A stretch of DNA of 64,000 nucleotides from Campylobacter sp. CCS1377. Lineage in GTDB: Bacteria > Campylobacterota > Campylobacteria > Campylobacterales > Campylobacteraceae. The number at the start of each line of letters is the position of its first letter. Positions within the stretch are counted from its first letter, which is position 1. Position numbers and translations under genes: made by a program. This document shows positions 55,329 to 64,000 of the stretch, one piece after another. Under the pieces are notes generated by a model that made no database searches, was not told the DNA's origin, and worked only from the letters and a program-made list of their open reading frames with translations. The stretch spans positions 434,001-498,000 of the forward strand of contig NZ_CP155620.1 of the NCBI RefSeq assembly GCF_040008265.1. Direction: 5' to 3'.

Positions 55329-56317
55329 TAGGATATTAAAAAACCGGTTGAGAGTTTATTGACATATTTATTATAATCAATCAAACTCTCGCCATAACCA
55401 TTAAAATACTGCACATACCAAAAGATTCCATTATCAAATAAATCATAGCCTATATCAATTTGCACTGCACCTTTATTTGAACTTGTTCTAAGATTGTTTC
55501 TTACCATAGCATTGATAAAAAAATCTTTTCCTAAATAAGCCATATTAAGATCGAAATTTCCCAAATACTTTTCAATATCTGGATTATCATCATCTTTTTC
55601 ATTTTCCGGTATTCGCAACCAAACTCTTGGTGCAATTAAAAATCTATCTTTTAAAAATACGGAACTAAGATAAATTCTATTCCAAGAACGCGATTCTAAG
55701 CTCTCATCGCTTTTGCCATTTGATTCGTGTAAAATTCCAAGCCTTACATTTTGCATCCAAGGAAGTTTTTCAAGCTGCATAGGAAAATTAACAAAAAATT
55801 CTGGTTTATAATTATTTTCTCTAAAAGGAGAAGAGTGATTATAAGCTTGCCACCACGAAGTTTGAGTGTAAGCGATATAATAGGACTCGCCTAAATTTAG
55901 CATATTATCAAAAAGGCGTTTTTTTATGCTGATTTGAAATTTGATTTCTGATTTATTTTGATTGGGTGCAACTTTAGAAAAATTATAAGAAAAAGGCATA
56001 AAATAGTTCATTTGATGTGAGCTAATTCCAAAAGGATTAAAAGCCTCATCTTTGCCTAAATAATTTGCTAAAGCAATTTTGGTAAAGTCTTCTTTTTGAG
56101 ACTTTTTGTTTTTTTCTTGAGTTAAGGCGGTTTTGTCTTGAATTTGCTTATTTTGTATCGCATTTTTTTCTTGAATGCCTAGTTTGTCTTCAGCAAGTTT
56201 TTTATAAATTTGCATCGCTTTTTGATAGTCGCCATTTTTTTCATATTCTAGGGCTTTTTGATAGTCATTTGCCCATAAAATGATATTACAAGATAAAATT
56301 ATGATTATTTTTTTCAT
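55325..56317 (-). CDS. pldA: outer membrane phospholipase A
   Basis: A 330-residue OMPLA. A signal peptide ([16 protein letters not shown]) is followed by a Gln/Lys-rich coiled region, then the beta-barrel. The catalytic His and Ser are in LHESNGKSD and the Asn in SWNRIYLSS. In C. jejuni PldA hydrolyses phospholipids, is haemolytic and makes lysophospholipids. It overlaps mobA by four bases. Confidence 0.92.
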   Translation of the reverse strand: MKKIIIILSCNIILWANDYQKALEYEKNGDYQKAMQIYKKLAEDKLGIQEKNAIQNKQIQDKTALTQEKNKKSQKEDFTKIALANYLGKDEAFNPFGISSHQMNYFMPFSYNFSKVAPNQNKSEIKFQISIKKRLFDNMLNLGESYYIAYTQTSWWQAYNHSSPFRENNYKPEFFVNFPMQLEKLPWMQNVRLGILHESNGKSDESLESRSWNRIYLSSVFLKDRFLIAPRVWLRIPENEKDDDNPDIEKYLGNFDLNMAYLGKDFFINAMVRNNLRTSSNKGAVQIDIGYDLFDNGIFWYVQYFNGYGESLIDYNKYVNKLSTGFLISY

Positions 56318-56880
56318 TCACACTCGCTTTTGTATTTTTGGAATTCATCGTAAAAATTCAGATTCAAAAAAGGCTTTTCATCTTCGAATTCTACAAATTT
56401 AGTCTTAACTTTAGAAAATAAAAGTTGAATTTTTTGTTCGTTTTGATCGAGTAAATTTTTGCAAACATCTGCTAAATCACTGTGATAAAAACCACACAAT
56501 GAGTGTTTGTAATTTTTACTTTTTGCTATGATAATTTTATAATCTTGTTCTAAAAATTCAGCCATTTTAGAAATTTCTTCTAAACCAATGCAAGGGCTAT
56601 CCACGCTAATGATAAAAACAAATTCATTTTTGAAATTTTTTAAGATCGAATAAAGCGCAAGCATAGGAGAATGCAAAGGATAATTTGGATCATCTTGTAT
56701 GATTTTAAATTCTTGATTAAATTTATCATTTTTGACACTAACAAAAACATGCTCAAAAAAATTGGAAAATTTTTCCACTTGAATTTGGGTTAAATTTTTA
56801 GAACCGATTTTTAAAAGACTTTTATCTTGTCCCATACGACTTGATTTTCCACCACATAAAATAACACAATTTTTTAGCAT
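56314..56880 (-). CDS. mobA: molybdenum cofactor guanylyltransferase
   Basis: A 188-residue nucleotidyltransferase, [18 protein letters not shown] near the N-terminus, with the metal-binding Asp in SVDSPC. It adds GMP to molybdopterin to make the bis-MGD cofactor used by enzymes such as the PsrA-type reductase just upstream. Confidence 0.9.
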   Translation of the reverse strand: MLKNCVILCGGKSSRMGQDKSLLKIGSKNLTQIQVEKFSNFFEHVFVSVKNDKFNQEFKIIQDDPNYPLHSPMLALYSILKNFKNEFVFIISVDSPCIGLEEISKMAEFLEQDYKIIIAKSKNYKHSLCGFYHSDLADVCKNLLDQNEQKIQLLFSKVKTKFVEFEDEKPFLNLNFYDEFQKYKSECE

Positions 56881-56884
56881 TTAA

Positions 56885-57292
56885 CTACTTTATTTTATTT
56901 TTGAGATTTTGAATATGTTGTTCTATTTGCATATCTTCTTCCAAAATATGATTTAAAAGCCATTTTTGCGTGATATTATACAAGGATTCTTTAAGATCGT
57001 TTGTGCTTTTGGCATTTTGAATTGTTTTAACCATTTTTCCAATAATATTTTTGTGGGCAAGAATGTGCTCATCATATTTAGGATAATGAATTTTTTTCAT
57101 CAATTCTTCTTCATCTTTAAAATGTGTTTTCATATAAACAAATAATTCTTGCAATAATTCCTTTATTTTCTCTCTGGAAACAGAATCAAAAAAAGCTTCT
57201 TCAACATTTTTTGCCATATCAAAAAATTTTTTATGTTGTGCATCAATGAAACTATTGCCAATCGCATAGGCACTATCCCACTCAGGAACCAT
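56885..57292 (-). CDS. bacteriohemerythrin
   Basis: A 135-residue single-domain hemerythrin. The di-iron ligands lie in DAQHKKFFD, MKTHFKDEE, YDEHILAHK and NHILEED. The start MVPEWDSAYAIGNSFID at 57292 follows TTAAGGAAAAC; a longer frame upstream is not typical. Such proteins bind oxygen and help microaerophiles protect iron-sulfur enzymes. Confidence 0.9.
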   Translation of the reverse strand: MVPEWDSAYAIGNSFIDAQHKKFFDMAKNVEEAFFDSVSREKIKELLQELFVYMKTHFKDEEELMKKIHYPKYDEHILAHKNIIGKMVKTIQNAKSTNDLKESLYNITQKWLLNHILEEDMQIEQHIQNLKNKIK

Positions 57293-57380
57293 TGTTTTCC
57301 TTAAAGATTTTGAAGATAATTTTTTAATATATTTTACCATAAAAAAATATTACTTACATTTTTATCTTATAATAACACTT

Positions 57381-58685
57381 ATGAAATATACTGAACTTTT
57401 ACAAATTGGAAATTATTTACAAAATTATAAAAAAATCGATTTTATCAAACGCATTGATGATAATGTTTTAGAGCTTTGTCTTGATAAAAAAAGATTTATA
57501 TTTAGTCTTAAAAGAGGCTTAGGAAGCATATTTTGCGCAAATTTGCAAGCAAAAAATTATAGTGCACCTTTTGATTTTATGTTAAAAAAATACTTTTGCG
57601 GGGCAAAAATTGACAAAGTAGAGCTTGTAAAAGATAATAGAATTTTAGTTTTTCACACTCATATAGAGAAGTCTTATAAAAGTTTTTCAAGTAAAATTTA
57701 TTTTGAATTTACGGGCAAAAATACTAATGTTATTATTACAGATAATGATGATATAATCATTGAAGCTTTAAGGCATATTGATAAAAGTTATAGGATGGTT
57801 AAAGTAGGGCAAAAACTTATTCCTTTAAAGCCTTTTAAAATGGATGAAAATTTTATAAAGATTGAAAATTTTGATGTGTATTTTAAAAATAAATTTGAGG
57901 AATTATATGCTAAAGATTTGATGATTTGTAAAGAGAATAAAGCAACGCAAATTCGTAAAAAAATTGCTAATTTGGAGCAAAATTTGCAAGATTTAGAAAA
58001 AGAAGAAAATTTAAACAAATTGGCCAAGTCTTATACAAAAAAGGCAGATGTTTTATTTGCGAATTTATATAATCTAAAAGATTTTGAGCGAGAATTTACC
58101 TTGTGTGATTTTGAAGGTAAGATGGTGAAATTTAAACTTGAGCAAAGTCCTAAAAATAGTGCCAATCAGTTTTATAAAATGGCTAAAAAATTAAAACAAA
58201 AAGCTAAAAATATACAAATTCAAAGGGATAATATTTTAGAAAAATTAAAAACAACTCAAGAGCTTTTGGGATTAATTTTACAAGCAAAGTCAATTTTTGA
58301 ATTAGAAATTTTATTGCCTAAAAAAACTTTTGCGGTTAAAAAAGAAGAAGCAAATATGGGTGTTGTAAGTTTTTATTTTAATGAATTTAAAATTTGTGTG
58401 GGTAAAAATGAGAAAGCAAATCAGTATTTATTGCAAAAAGCCAAAAAGGATGATATCTGGATGCATGTAAAAGATCGTCCAAGTGCTCATGTTTTTATCA
58501 TTTCTAATAAATTAAATGTTAGCGATGAGGTTTTGAATTTTGGGGCAAAAATTTGTGTGAATTTTTCGAATTTAAATCAAGGAAATTATTTGGTTGACTA
58601 TACCAGTAAAAAATTTGTTAAAATTAGAGAAAAGGCTTTTGTAAATTATATAAATTACAAAACCATAAGCGTTTTAAAGGAGTAA
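57381..58685 (+). CDS. NFACT/FbpA (RqcH-like) family protein
   Basis: A 434-residue protein with the NFACT-N domain at the start, a coiled-coil middle (NLEQNLQDLEKEENLNKLAKS) and the NFACT-R domain at the end (DDIWMHVKDRPSAHVFI). Relatives act in ribosome quality control (RqcH) or as fibronectin-binding proteins. It corresponds to Cj1349. Which activity applies here is not known. Confidence 0.87.
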   Translation: MKYTELLQIGNYLQNYKKIDFIKRIDDNVLELCLDKKRFIFSLKRGLGSIFCANLQAKNYSAPFDFMLKKYFCGAKIDKVELVKDNRILVFHTHIEKSYKSFSSKIYFEFTGKNTNVIITDNDDIIIEALRHIDKSYRMVKVGQKLIPLKPFKMDENFIKIENFDVYFKNKFEELYAKDLMICKENKATQIRKKIANLEQNLQDLEKEENLNKLAKSYTKKADVLFANLYNLKDFEREFTLCDFEGKMVKFKLEQSPKNSANQFYKMAKKLKQKAKNIQIQRDNILEKLKTTQELLGLILQAKSIFELEILLPKKTFAVKKEEANMGVVSFYFNEFKICVGKNEKANQYLLQKAKKDDIWMHVKDRPSAHVFIISNKLNVSDEVLNFGAKICVNFSNLNQGNYLVDYTSKKFVKIREKAFVNYINYKTISVLKE

Positions 58686-58687
58686 AA

Positions 58688-59029
58688 ATGCCTGTTTCGC
58701 CTATTGGAAATCTCAATTTTGTTAATCAAAACGCTGCCTTGCCTGCAACTCAAGTGGGTAATGAACTTGCAAAAGAAAGTTTTGCAGCACTTGCAAATTT
58801 GAATGAATTTACTCAAAAAGAAAAAGTTGTTGATAAGTTAGAAAAAGTGGCTAAAAGCCATGAGATTAATGAAGAGGTAAAAGAAAGGGCTGATGAAGAG
58901 GAAAAGAAACGCCACAAAGAAAATCAAGAAGATGAAGAGCAAAAAAATCAAGAAGATGAAGAGCAAAGTGAAGATGAGGCATCCTTTAAAAGCGCACAAA
59001 AACTTCATCATTTAGATATCAGTATTTAA
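58688..59029 (+). CDS. small acidic coiled-coil protein
   Basis: A 113-residue hydrophilic protein starting MPVSPIGNLNFVNQNAA, with an extremely charged C-terminal half. An exact nine-residue tandem repeat is visible (NQEDEEQKNQEDEEQ). It lies between the NFACT gene (2-bp gap) and cdsA, matching Cj1348. Function unknown. Confidence 0.8.
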   Translation: MPVSPIGNLNFVNQNAALPATQVGNELAKESFAALANLNEFTQKEKVVDKLEKVAKSHEINEEVKERADEEEKKRHKENQEDEEQKNQEDEEQSEDEASFKSAQKLHHLDISI

Positions 59030-59042
59030 AAAAGGAATTTTA

Positions 59043-59771
59043 ATGTTTAACAAAACAAGGATTATTTCGGGTGTGATTATGGTATTTGCGGTGCTGGTGG
59101 TTGCTTTAATCGATCAGTTTGTGGTAAATTTTATTATCTTTGGAGCTTTATTGTATTTTGCCTTTGAAGAAGCACAAAAGCTCTTTGGGCTTGAAAATGC
59201 TAATGTGTGGTTTGCTCTGCTTTGCTTTATTTTGGGTTCTTTTTCTGGCAAGGCTTTATTGATTGGAGTTTTGTTTTTGTTGCTTGTTGTGGGATATTTG
59301 GTTTATAAAAAGGCTTCAAATTTAAAACTCACTTTAATTTATATTTATCCGGTTTTACCTATTTTAGCACTTTGGCAGGTTTATTTGTCCCATGGAATGT
59401 TTGCTTTGTTTTGGTTGATTGTAATTGTAGTAAGTTGTGATAGTGGGGCTTATTTTATAGGAAAAATGATAGGTAAAACGCCTTTTTCGCAAACAAGTCC
59501 AAATAAAACTATGGAAGGCGTTATTGGTGGGCTTATTTGCGCGAGCATTCTTGGTACTATTGTGGGTGTTTTTGTGTATGATTTTGGCTTAGCCTTGCTT
59601 TGTTCTTTTTTGGTGGGTGTTTTTGCGGTGATTGGAGATTTATTAGAGAGTTATTTTAAGCGCGAAGCTGGGGTAAAGGATAGTGGAGATTTAATACCAG
59701 GACATGGGGGGATTTTAGATAGGATTGATGCAGTGATGATTGCTGCATTTATAATGGTTGCTTTATTATGA
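59043..59771 (+). CDS. cdsA: phosphatidate cytidylyltransferase
   Basis: A 242-residue membrane enzyme forming CDP-diacylglycerol. Several transmembrane helices are followed by the CDS signature [19 protein letters not shown] and ILDRID. It overlaps dxr by four bases (ATGA). Confidence 0.95.
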   Translation: MFNKTRIISGVIMVFAVLVVALIDQFVVNFIIFGALLYFAFEEAQKLFGLENANVWFALLCFILGSFSGKALLIGVLFLLLVVGYLVYKKASNLKLTLIYIYPVLPILALWQVYLSHGMFALFWLIVIVVSCDSGAYFIGKMIGKTPFSQTSPNKTMEGVIGGLICASILGTIVGVFVYDFGLALLCSFLVGVFAVIGDLLESYFKREAGVKDSGDLIPGHGGILDRIDAVMIAAFIMVALL

Positions 59772-60847
59772 TAGTTTTTGGAAGTACAGGTAGTATAGGT
59801 GTTAACACTTTAAAACTTGCCAAAGAATATAATATTAAAATTTCGGCTTTATCGTGCGGGAATAATATCGCTTTATTAAATGAGCAAATTGAAGCGTTTA
59901 AACCGCAATTTGTTTGCATTAAAAATGATAAAAATAAAAGCCTTGTTAAACATAAAAAAGTTTTTGTTGGACAAGATGGTTTAGAAAAAATTTTACAAGA
60001 GTGCGAAGATGATTTTGTTGTCAATGCTATTGTAGGTTTTGCAGGACTTAGAGCAAGTTTAAAAAGTAAAGAATTGGGCAAAACTTTAGCTTTGGCTAAT
60101 AAAGAAAGCCTCGTGGTGGCGGGTAAATTCTTGCAAAATATGAGTATAAGGCCTATTGATAGCGAGCATGCGGCTTTAAAATTTTTACTTCAAAATCATA
60201 AAAATAACATTTCAAAGCTTTATATTACAGCAAGTGGAGGTGCCACTTTTGGCTTAAAAATTGCTGACTTAGAAAAAGTAGATGCGAAAATGGCTTTAAA
60301 GCATCCAAATTGGTCTATGGGTGCAAAAATCACCATAGACAGTGCTACAATGGTAAATAAGCTTTTTGAAATTCTTGAAGCCTACCATCTTTATGGTTTT
60401 AAGGATATAGATGCACTGATAGAACCAAAATCTTTGGTGCACGCAATGTGTGAATTTGAAGATGGCTCTAGCACGGCTTATTTTTCTTATCCTGATATGA
60501 AACTTGCTATTTCTCAAGCGCTTTTTGAGACTTATGATAAAAAAATTCTTCAAAATATTGATTTTGTTAAACTTCCTAGTTTAAAATTCCACTCAATTAA
60601 TCTTAAGAAATATCCTATATTTTCTTTGAAAAATGAAATTTTAAAAAATCCTGATTTGGGAGTTATAATCAATGGTGCTAATGAAGTTTTAGTTCGTAGA
60701 TTTTTAAATTCAGAATGCGGATTTTTAGATATTTCAAGAGGCATTTTTAAGGCTTTGGATCATTTTGGCTCATTAAAAACACAAAGCTTGGAAGAAATTT
60801 TTGAATTGGATATAAGAGTTAGAGAATTTTGCAATGCAAAGGTTTAG
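59768..60847 (+). CDS. dxr: 1-deoxy-D-xylulose 5-phosphate reductoisomerase
   Basis: A 359-residue IspC, second enzyme of the MEP isoprenoid pathway. The NADPH site is [11 protein letters not shown], the metal/substrate sites are [11 protein letters not shown] and TASGGATFG, and [20 protein letters not shown] is the DXR hallmark. Confidence 0.95.
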   Translation: MIVFGSTGSIGVNTLKLAKEYNIKISALSCGNNIALLNEQIEAFKPQFVCIKNDKNKSLVKHKKVFVGQDGLEKILQECEDDFVVNAIVGFAGLRASLKSKELGKTLALANKESLVVAGKFLQNMSIRPIDSEHAALKFLLQNHKNNISKLYITASGGATFGLKIADLEKVDAKMALKHPNWSMGAKITIDSATMVNKLFEILEAYHLYGFKDIDALIEPKSLVHAMCEFEDGSSTAYFSYPDMKLAISQALFETYDKKILQNIDFVKLPSLKFHSINLKKYPIFSLKNEILKNPDLGVIINGANEVLVRRFLNSECGFLDISRGIFKALDHFGSLKTQSLEEIFELDIRVREFCNAKV

Positions 60848-60848
60848 A

Positions 60849-62237
60849 ATGAGGAAAATAGTCTTCTTTTTAGTATATGCTATTACGCTTTTTGGACTTG
60901 ATTTTACTGTAACACAAAAAGGAAAAAGTTTAGATGATAATAATACGGTTGTGATTTTTGGTGGTATGCAAGGCGATGAGCCAGGGGGATTTCACGCGGC
61001 AAGTTTACTTATAAGTGATTATAATATTACTAAAGGTAAAATCATCGTTGCGCCTAATCTTGCTTTTGAAAGCATTATTAAAAGAGGTAGGGGTGAAAAT
61101 GGAGATTTAAATCGCAAATTTGCAGATATTAATTTTAATGATCCTGATTATCATACGGTTGAAAGAATTAAAAAACTCATTTTACAAGATGAAGTTGGAA
61201 TGGTGATTAATCTTCATGATGGCAGTGGTTTTTATAGACCAGCTTTTATCAATTCAGAGCTCAATCCTAAGCGTTGGGGAAATTCAAGTATTATTGACAC
61301 AAGGGAAATTAATGCAAGTAAATATAATCAGCTCGAACACATAGCTCAAAACACTGTTGATAATATTAATCTCGCTTTAGTTGATCCAAAACATCAATAT
61401 CATCTTAAAAATACTAATACAAAAGAAGATGACGATACGGAGATGCTAAAAGCTTTGACTTATTTTGTTATTTCAAATAAAAAAGCTGCTTTTGCTAATG
61501 AGGCAAGTAAATCTTTGCCAGTACACTTAAGGGCTTATTATCATCTTTTGGCGATTGAAGCTTATCTTAAAACTGCTGGAATTGAGTTTGAAAGAAGTTT
61601 TGAACTTACTCCGCAAGGGGTTTATGAAGTGATTAATAAAGAGCTTGAAGTTAAACTTTTTAATGATAAAATTTTACTTACCTTAAAAAAACCAAGAGAT
61701 AGTTTGAGTTACTTGCCAACGCCTATTAATCAAAGTTTAAATTACCAAACAAGTAATGAAATTACCGCGGTTCTTTCGGAAGGAGAATCATTTTTCATTC
61801 AATATGGAAATCGTTTTCAAACAAGGCTTTATCCTGAGTATTTTGAATTCAGCAATGCTTTAAATAAAATTACTATGATTATTGATGGTGAAAAAACAAA
61901 AGTACCTTTTGCAAGTAAAATTGTTGTGAAAAACAATTTTAAAATTCCTAGAATTAAAGGCGTAAGAGCTAATGTTATCGGGCTTGATATAGGGGCTGAT
62001 GAAAGTGAAATTTTAATCAACAAAAATCAAATGCAGGAAAAATATTCCATAGATGAAGCAGGAAAGATTTTTAGAATAGAACTTTATGAATTAAGAAATG
62101 CAAATTTAAAACAAAACAAAGTTAAAGAAGAATTTACAAAAATCATCAAAAATCCTCCTAAGCTTTCTAAAAATGAACTTGAAATCATTCAAAAAAAAGA
62201 TAAGTTTCTGGGTTCTATTTTAGTGGAATTTGAATGA
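60849..62237 (+). CDS. pgp1: peptidoglycan DL-carboxypeptidase Pgp1
   Basis: A 462-residue secreted zinc peptidase (M14-like). After a signal peptide (MRKIVFFLVYAITLFG), MQGDEPGG holds the Gln and Glu zinc ligands (residues 41 and 44) and NLHDGSGF the His. It trims muramyl tripeptides to dipeptides and is needed for helical cell shape in C. jejuni. The ATG at 60849, one base after the dxr stop, has AAAGG six bases before it. Confidence 0.9.
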   Translation: MRKIVFFLVYAITLFGLDFTVTQKGKSLDDNNTVVIFGGMQGDEPGGFHAASLLISDYNITKGKIIVAPNLAFESIIKRGRGENGDLNRKFADINFNDPDYHTVERIKKLILQDEVGMVINLHDGSGFYRPAFINSELNPKRWGNSSIIDTREINASKYNQLEHIAQNTVDNINLALVDPKHQYHLKNTNTKEDDDTEMLKALTYFVISNKKAAFANEASKSLPVHLRAYYHLLAIEAYLKTAGIEFERSFELTPQGVYEVINKELEVKLFNDKILLTLKKPRDSLSYLPTPINQSLNYQTSNEITAVLSEGESFFIQYGNRFQTRLYPEYFEFSNALNKITMIIDGEKTKVPFASKIVVKNNFKIPRIKGVRANVIGLDIGADESEILINKNQMQEKYSIDEAGKIFRIELYELRNANLKQNKVKEEFTKIIKNPPKLSKNELEIIQKKDKFLGSILVEFE

Positions 62238-63241
62238 AAAATTTAATTCTTGCTATTGAAAGTTCTTGTGATGATAGTTCCATTGCCATTATTTGTAAGG
62301 ATACTTATGCTTGTATTTTTCATAAGAAAATTTCCCAAGAAAGTGAACATTCTTTGTATGGAGGCGTTGTACCTGAGCTTGCTGCTAGACTTCATACGGC
62401 GGCTTTGCCAAAAATTTTAGAAGAATGCAAGGATTATTTTCCAAGATTGTGCGCCATAGCAGTAACGAATGAGCCAGGTTTAAGTGTGAGTTTAATTGGC
62501 GGTATAACTATGGCAAAGACTTTGGCTTTAAGTCTTAAATTGCCTCTTATAAGCATCAATCATCTTAAAGGACATATTTATTCTTTATTTTTAGAAGAAA
62601 AAGTGTGTTTGAATATGGGAATTTTGCTTGTAAGTGGGGGTCATACTATGGTTTTGTATGTGGATGAAAAGGCTAAAATTCATACTTTAGCTTCAACAAA
62701 TGATGATAGTTTTGGTGAAAGCTTTGATAAAGTAGCTAAAATGATGAATCTAGGCTATCCAGGTGGCGCAATCATTGAAAATCTTGCAAAAAAAGCTAAA
62801 ACAAAATCTTTGCATTTTAGTGTTCCAATGCTACATTCTAAGGAGTTAAACTATAGTTTTTCAGGGCTTAAAAATGCTGTCAGACTTGAGATTTTAAAGT
62901 ATGAAAAATTAGATGAAGAGATCAAAAGTGAAATCGCTTTTGCCTTTGAAGAAGTTGCAATTTTGCATATTTTAAATAAACTTGAAAAAATTTTTAAAAT
63001 TTATAATTTTCAAAATTTTGGTATAGTTGGCGGCGCGAGTGCAAATTTAAAATTGCGTCAAAGTATAGAAAAACTTTGTTCTAAATTTTCTTGCGACCTT
63101 AAACTCGCTCCGCTTGAGTATTGTTCTGATAATGCTTTAATGATAGCAAGAGCGGCTTGTGATGCGTATGTTAGAGAAGAATTTACGGATTTTAAAAGTG
63201 AAATTTTAAGTCCCAAAAATACAAATTTTACTATTTTATAA
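62234..63241 (+). CDS. tsaD: tRNA N6-threonylcarbamoyladenosine transferase subunit
   Basis: A 335-residue TsaD (Kae1/Gcp). ESSCDDSSIAI opens the ASKHA fold; NHLKGHIYS has the iron-binding His pair; GGHTMVLYV, GESFDKVAKMMNLGYPGG and VGGASANLKLR complete it. The ATG overlaps the pgp1 stop. Confidence 0.95.
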   Translation: MKNLILAIESSCDDSSIAIICKDTYACIFHKKISQESEHSLYGGVVPELAARLHTAALPKILEECKDYFPRLCAIAVTNEPGLSVSLIGGITMAKTLALSLKLPLISINHLKGHIYSLFLEEKVCLNMGILLVSGGHTMVLYVDEKAKIHTLASTNDDSFGESFDKVAKMMNLGYPGGAIIENLAKKAKTKSLHFSVPMLHSKELNYSFSGLKNAVRLEILKYEKLDEEIKSEIAFAFEEVAILHILNKLEKIFKIYNFQNFGIVGGASANLKLRQSIEKLCSKFSCDLKLAPLEYCSDNALMIARAACDAYVREEFTDFKSEILSPKNTNFTIL

Positions 63242-63250
63242 AGGAAAAAT

Positions 63251-63814
63251 ATGAAAAAAGGTTTTAGTGTTTTAGAATTAATTTTTGTGATTGTTATTTT
63301 AGGGATTTTAGCAGCCATTGCTTTGCCAAAATTAAGTTCTAGCAAGGATAATGCCGAGCTTAGCAAAAGTGCTAGTAATTTAAAAACCGCTATTGGTGAT
63401 ATTACTTTATATGCTTTGAAAAATGATAGTTTGGCAAATACAAGGGTAATAAGCAATGTTGCAGATCTTGAAAGCGTGGATTTAGGAAATATCAATGCAA
63501 CAACGAGTGTGAAATTTAAAGTAGCTGGCGAGGAAGCTTGCGTAAATTTGGTTTTTGTGCCTAAGGATAATGTGGTGGTTTTGGGAATTTCAGCAGATGA
63601 AGAAAGTAAGATTTTGATTGAAAATGTTGCAGCTGCGCAAAGTGAAGCTTTATTCGATCCAAGCAATAAAAGCAAACAAGATGCTTTGAATTCAGCAATG
63701 ATAGCATTATCTAATGCAAATTTTAAAGCAAATTCAAGCAATAAAACTTGTGTTAGTTTTGTGGGTTCTAAAGCTTTTAAAGACTTGGCAAGTAAGGTTT
63801 ATATTTTAAATTGA
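63251..63814 (+). CDS. ctsG: type II secretion/transformation pseudopilin-like protein
   Basis: A 187-residue protein with a class III signal: MKKG then FSVLELIFVIVILGILAAIALPKL, cleaved before Phe with Glu at +5. It sits where C. jejuni has ctsG (Cj1343), which is required for natural transformation. Two Cys in the mature part (EEACVNL, NKTCVSF) may form a disulfide. It lies 9 bp after tsaD. Confidence 0.85.
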   Translation: MKKGFSVLELIFVIVILGILAAIALPKLSSSKDNAELSKSASNLKTAIGDITLYALKNDSLANTRVISNVADLESVDLGNINATTSVKFKVAGEEACVNLVFVPKDNVVVLGISADEESKILIENVAAAQSEALFDPSNKSKQDALNSAMIALSNANFKANSSNKTCVSFVGSKAFKDLASKVYILN

Positions 63815-63830
63815 TTTAAAAATAATCAAA

Positions 63831-63862
63831 CAAAAGTAAAATTATTTAATTTTTTACTTTTG
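63831..63862. terminator. bidirectional terminator between ctsG and the GNAT gene
   Basis: CAAAAGTAAAA pairs with TTTTACTTTTG across a short AT loop. A-rich on one side and T-rich on the other, it can stop transcription from both directions. Confidence 0.7.
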
Positions 63863-64000
63863 TGCTTATTAAATGTTTTTTAAGTTGCATTTTTATGATT
63901 TTTTCGTTTTTGCTATAAAATTCCACAAAGCCAAATTTTTTATGCAAATTGATTACCTGCAAGTTCTCTCTAAAGGCCTCTAAATAAAGTGTTTTTGCTT
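63846..64000 (-). CDS. GNAT acetyltransferase, C-terminal end (partial)
   Basis: The last 50 codons of a minus-strand gene entering from the right edge. LYLEAFRENLQVINLHKKFGF is the classical final part of GNAT folds (N-x-x-A/V-I-x-L-x-x-K-x-G-F). It ends KKHLISTKVKN. The acceptor cannot be told from this part. Confidence 0.7.
   Translation of the reverse strand, partial: AKTLYLEAFRENLQVINLHKKFGFVEFYSKNEKIIKMQLKKHLISTKVKN

Noticed and set aside
63058-63741. 227-codon minus-strand frame opposite tsaD and ctsG
   Set aside because: It is antisense to two confidently identified genes; its low-complexity Leu/Ser/Ala content is the mirror of their codons.
1-64000. CRISPR arrays, tRNA, rRNA genes and insertion sequences
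   Set aside because: Nothing resembling regular spaced repeats, cloverleaf genes, rRNA or a transposase was seen in reading the window. The repeats present are accounted for above.

Overview
The window is AT-rich epsilonproteobacterial DNA and reads as Campylobacter of the jejuni/coli group. The evidence is a flagellin beside maf/ptm/leg glycosylation genes full of poly-G tracts, the block fabH-plsX-rpmF-ndk-fdxA-ahpC-flhB-motB-motA-polA, and the block pldA-mobA-FbpA-like-cdsA-dxr-pgp1-tsaD-ctsG. From memory, the joining of these blocks differs from C. jejuni NCTC 11168, so C. coli or a related lineage is likely. Species was not tested by any search.

Region 1 (1-5.3 kb) is an unusual flagellin locus. 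A full flagellin gene (+) faces a second flagellin copy (-) that lacks its first 34 codons and promoter. A tyrosine recombinase gene lies between them. The copies form inverted arms of about 1.7 kb and differ mainly in an 87-codon block of equal length. This geometry could let inversion swap the expressed variable block under a single promoter.

Region 2 (5.3-6.0 kb) is two copies of a ~298-bp unit. Each encodes, on the minus strand, a 20-residue hydrophobic peptide behind a strong ribosome binding site, with complementary 5' and 3' RNA segments. This looks like a tandem type I toxin locus.

Region 3 (6.0-27.0 kb) is a single minus-strand run for flagellin glycosylation: pseI, legB, legC, two NeuD-like acetyltransferases, a dehydrogenase-like protein, two duplicated methyltransferases, a GNAT/FemAB-like protein, ptmG, another methyltransferase, legI, legG, ptmE, ptmF, ptmB, ptmA and three maf genes. 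It supplies nonulosonic acids (pseudaminic and legionaminic type) and the Maf proteins that put them on flagellin. Four poly-G tracts lie inside it. As sequenced, ptmG and one methyltransferase are OFF.

Region 4 (27-39.4 kb) has lepA, a decayed autotransporter with a poly-G tract against its -10 box, a DASS transporter, an AAA+ ATPase, a lipoprotein, yajQ, a hydroxyacid dehydrogenase, a glutathionylspermidine synthase-like gene with its lipoprotein neighbour, and a broken grpB-like gene.

Region 5 (39.4-49.3 kb) is core: rpsU, fabH, plsX, rpmF, a YceD-like gene, ndk, fdxA, ahpC, flhB, motB, motA, polA.

Region 6 (49.3-55.3 kb) is accessory. A sigma-54 promoter heads three broken small genes with related C-termini, followed by a potassium channel and a molybdopterin polysulfide/thiosulfate reductase operon (psrABC type).

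Region 7 (55.3-64 kb) is core: pldA, mobA, a hemerythrin, an FbpA/NFACT protein, cdsA, dxr, pgp1, tsaD, ctsG and the 3' end of a GNAT gene. No tRNA, rRNA, CRISPR array or transposase was seen.
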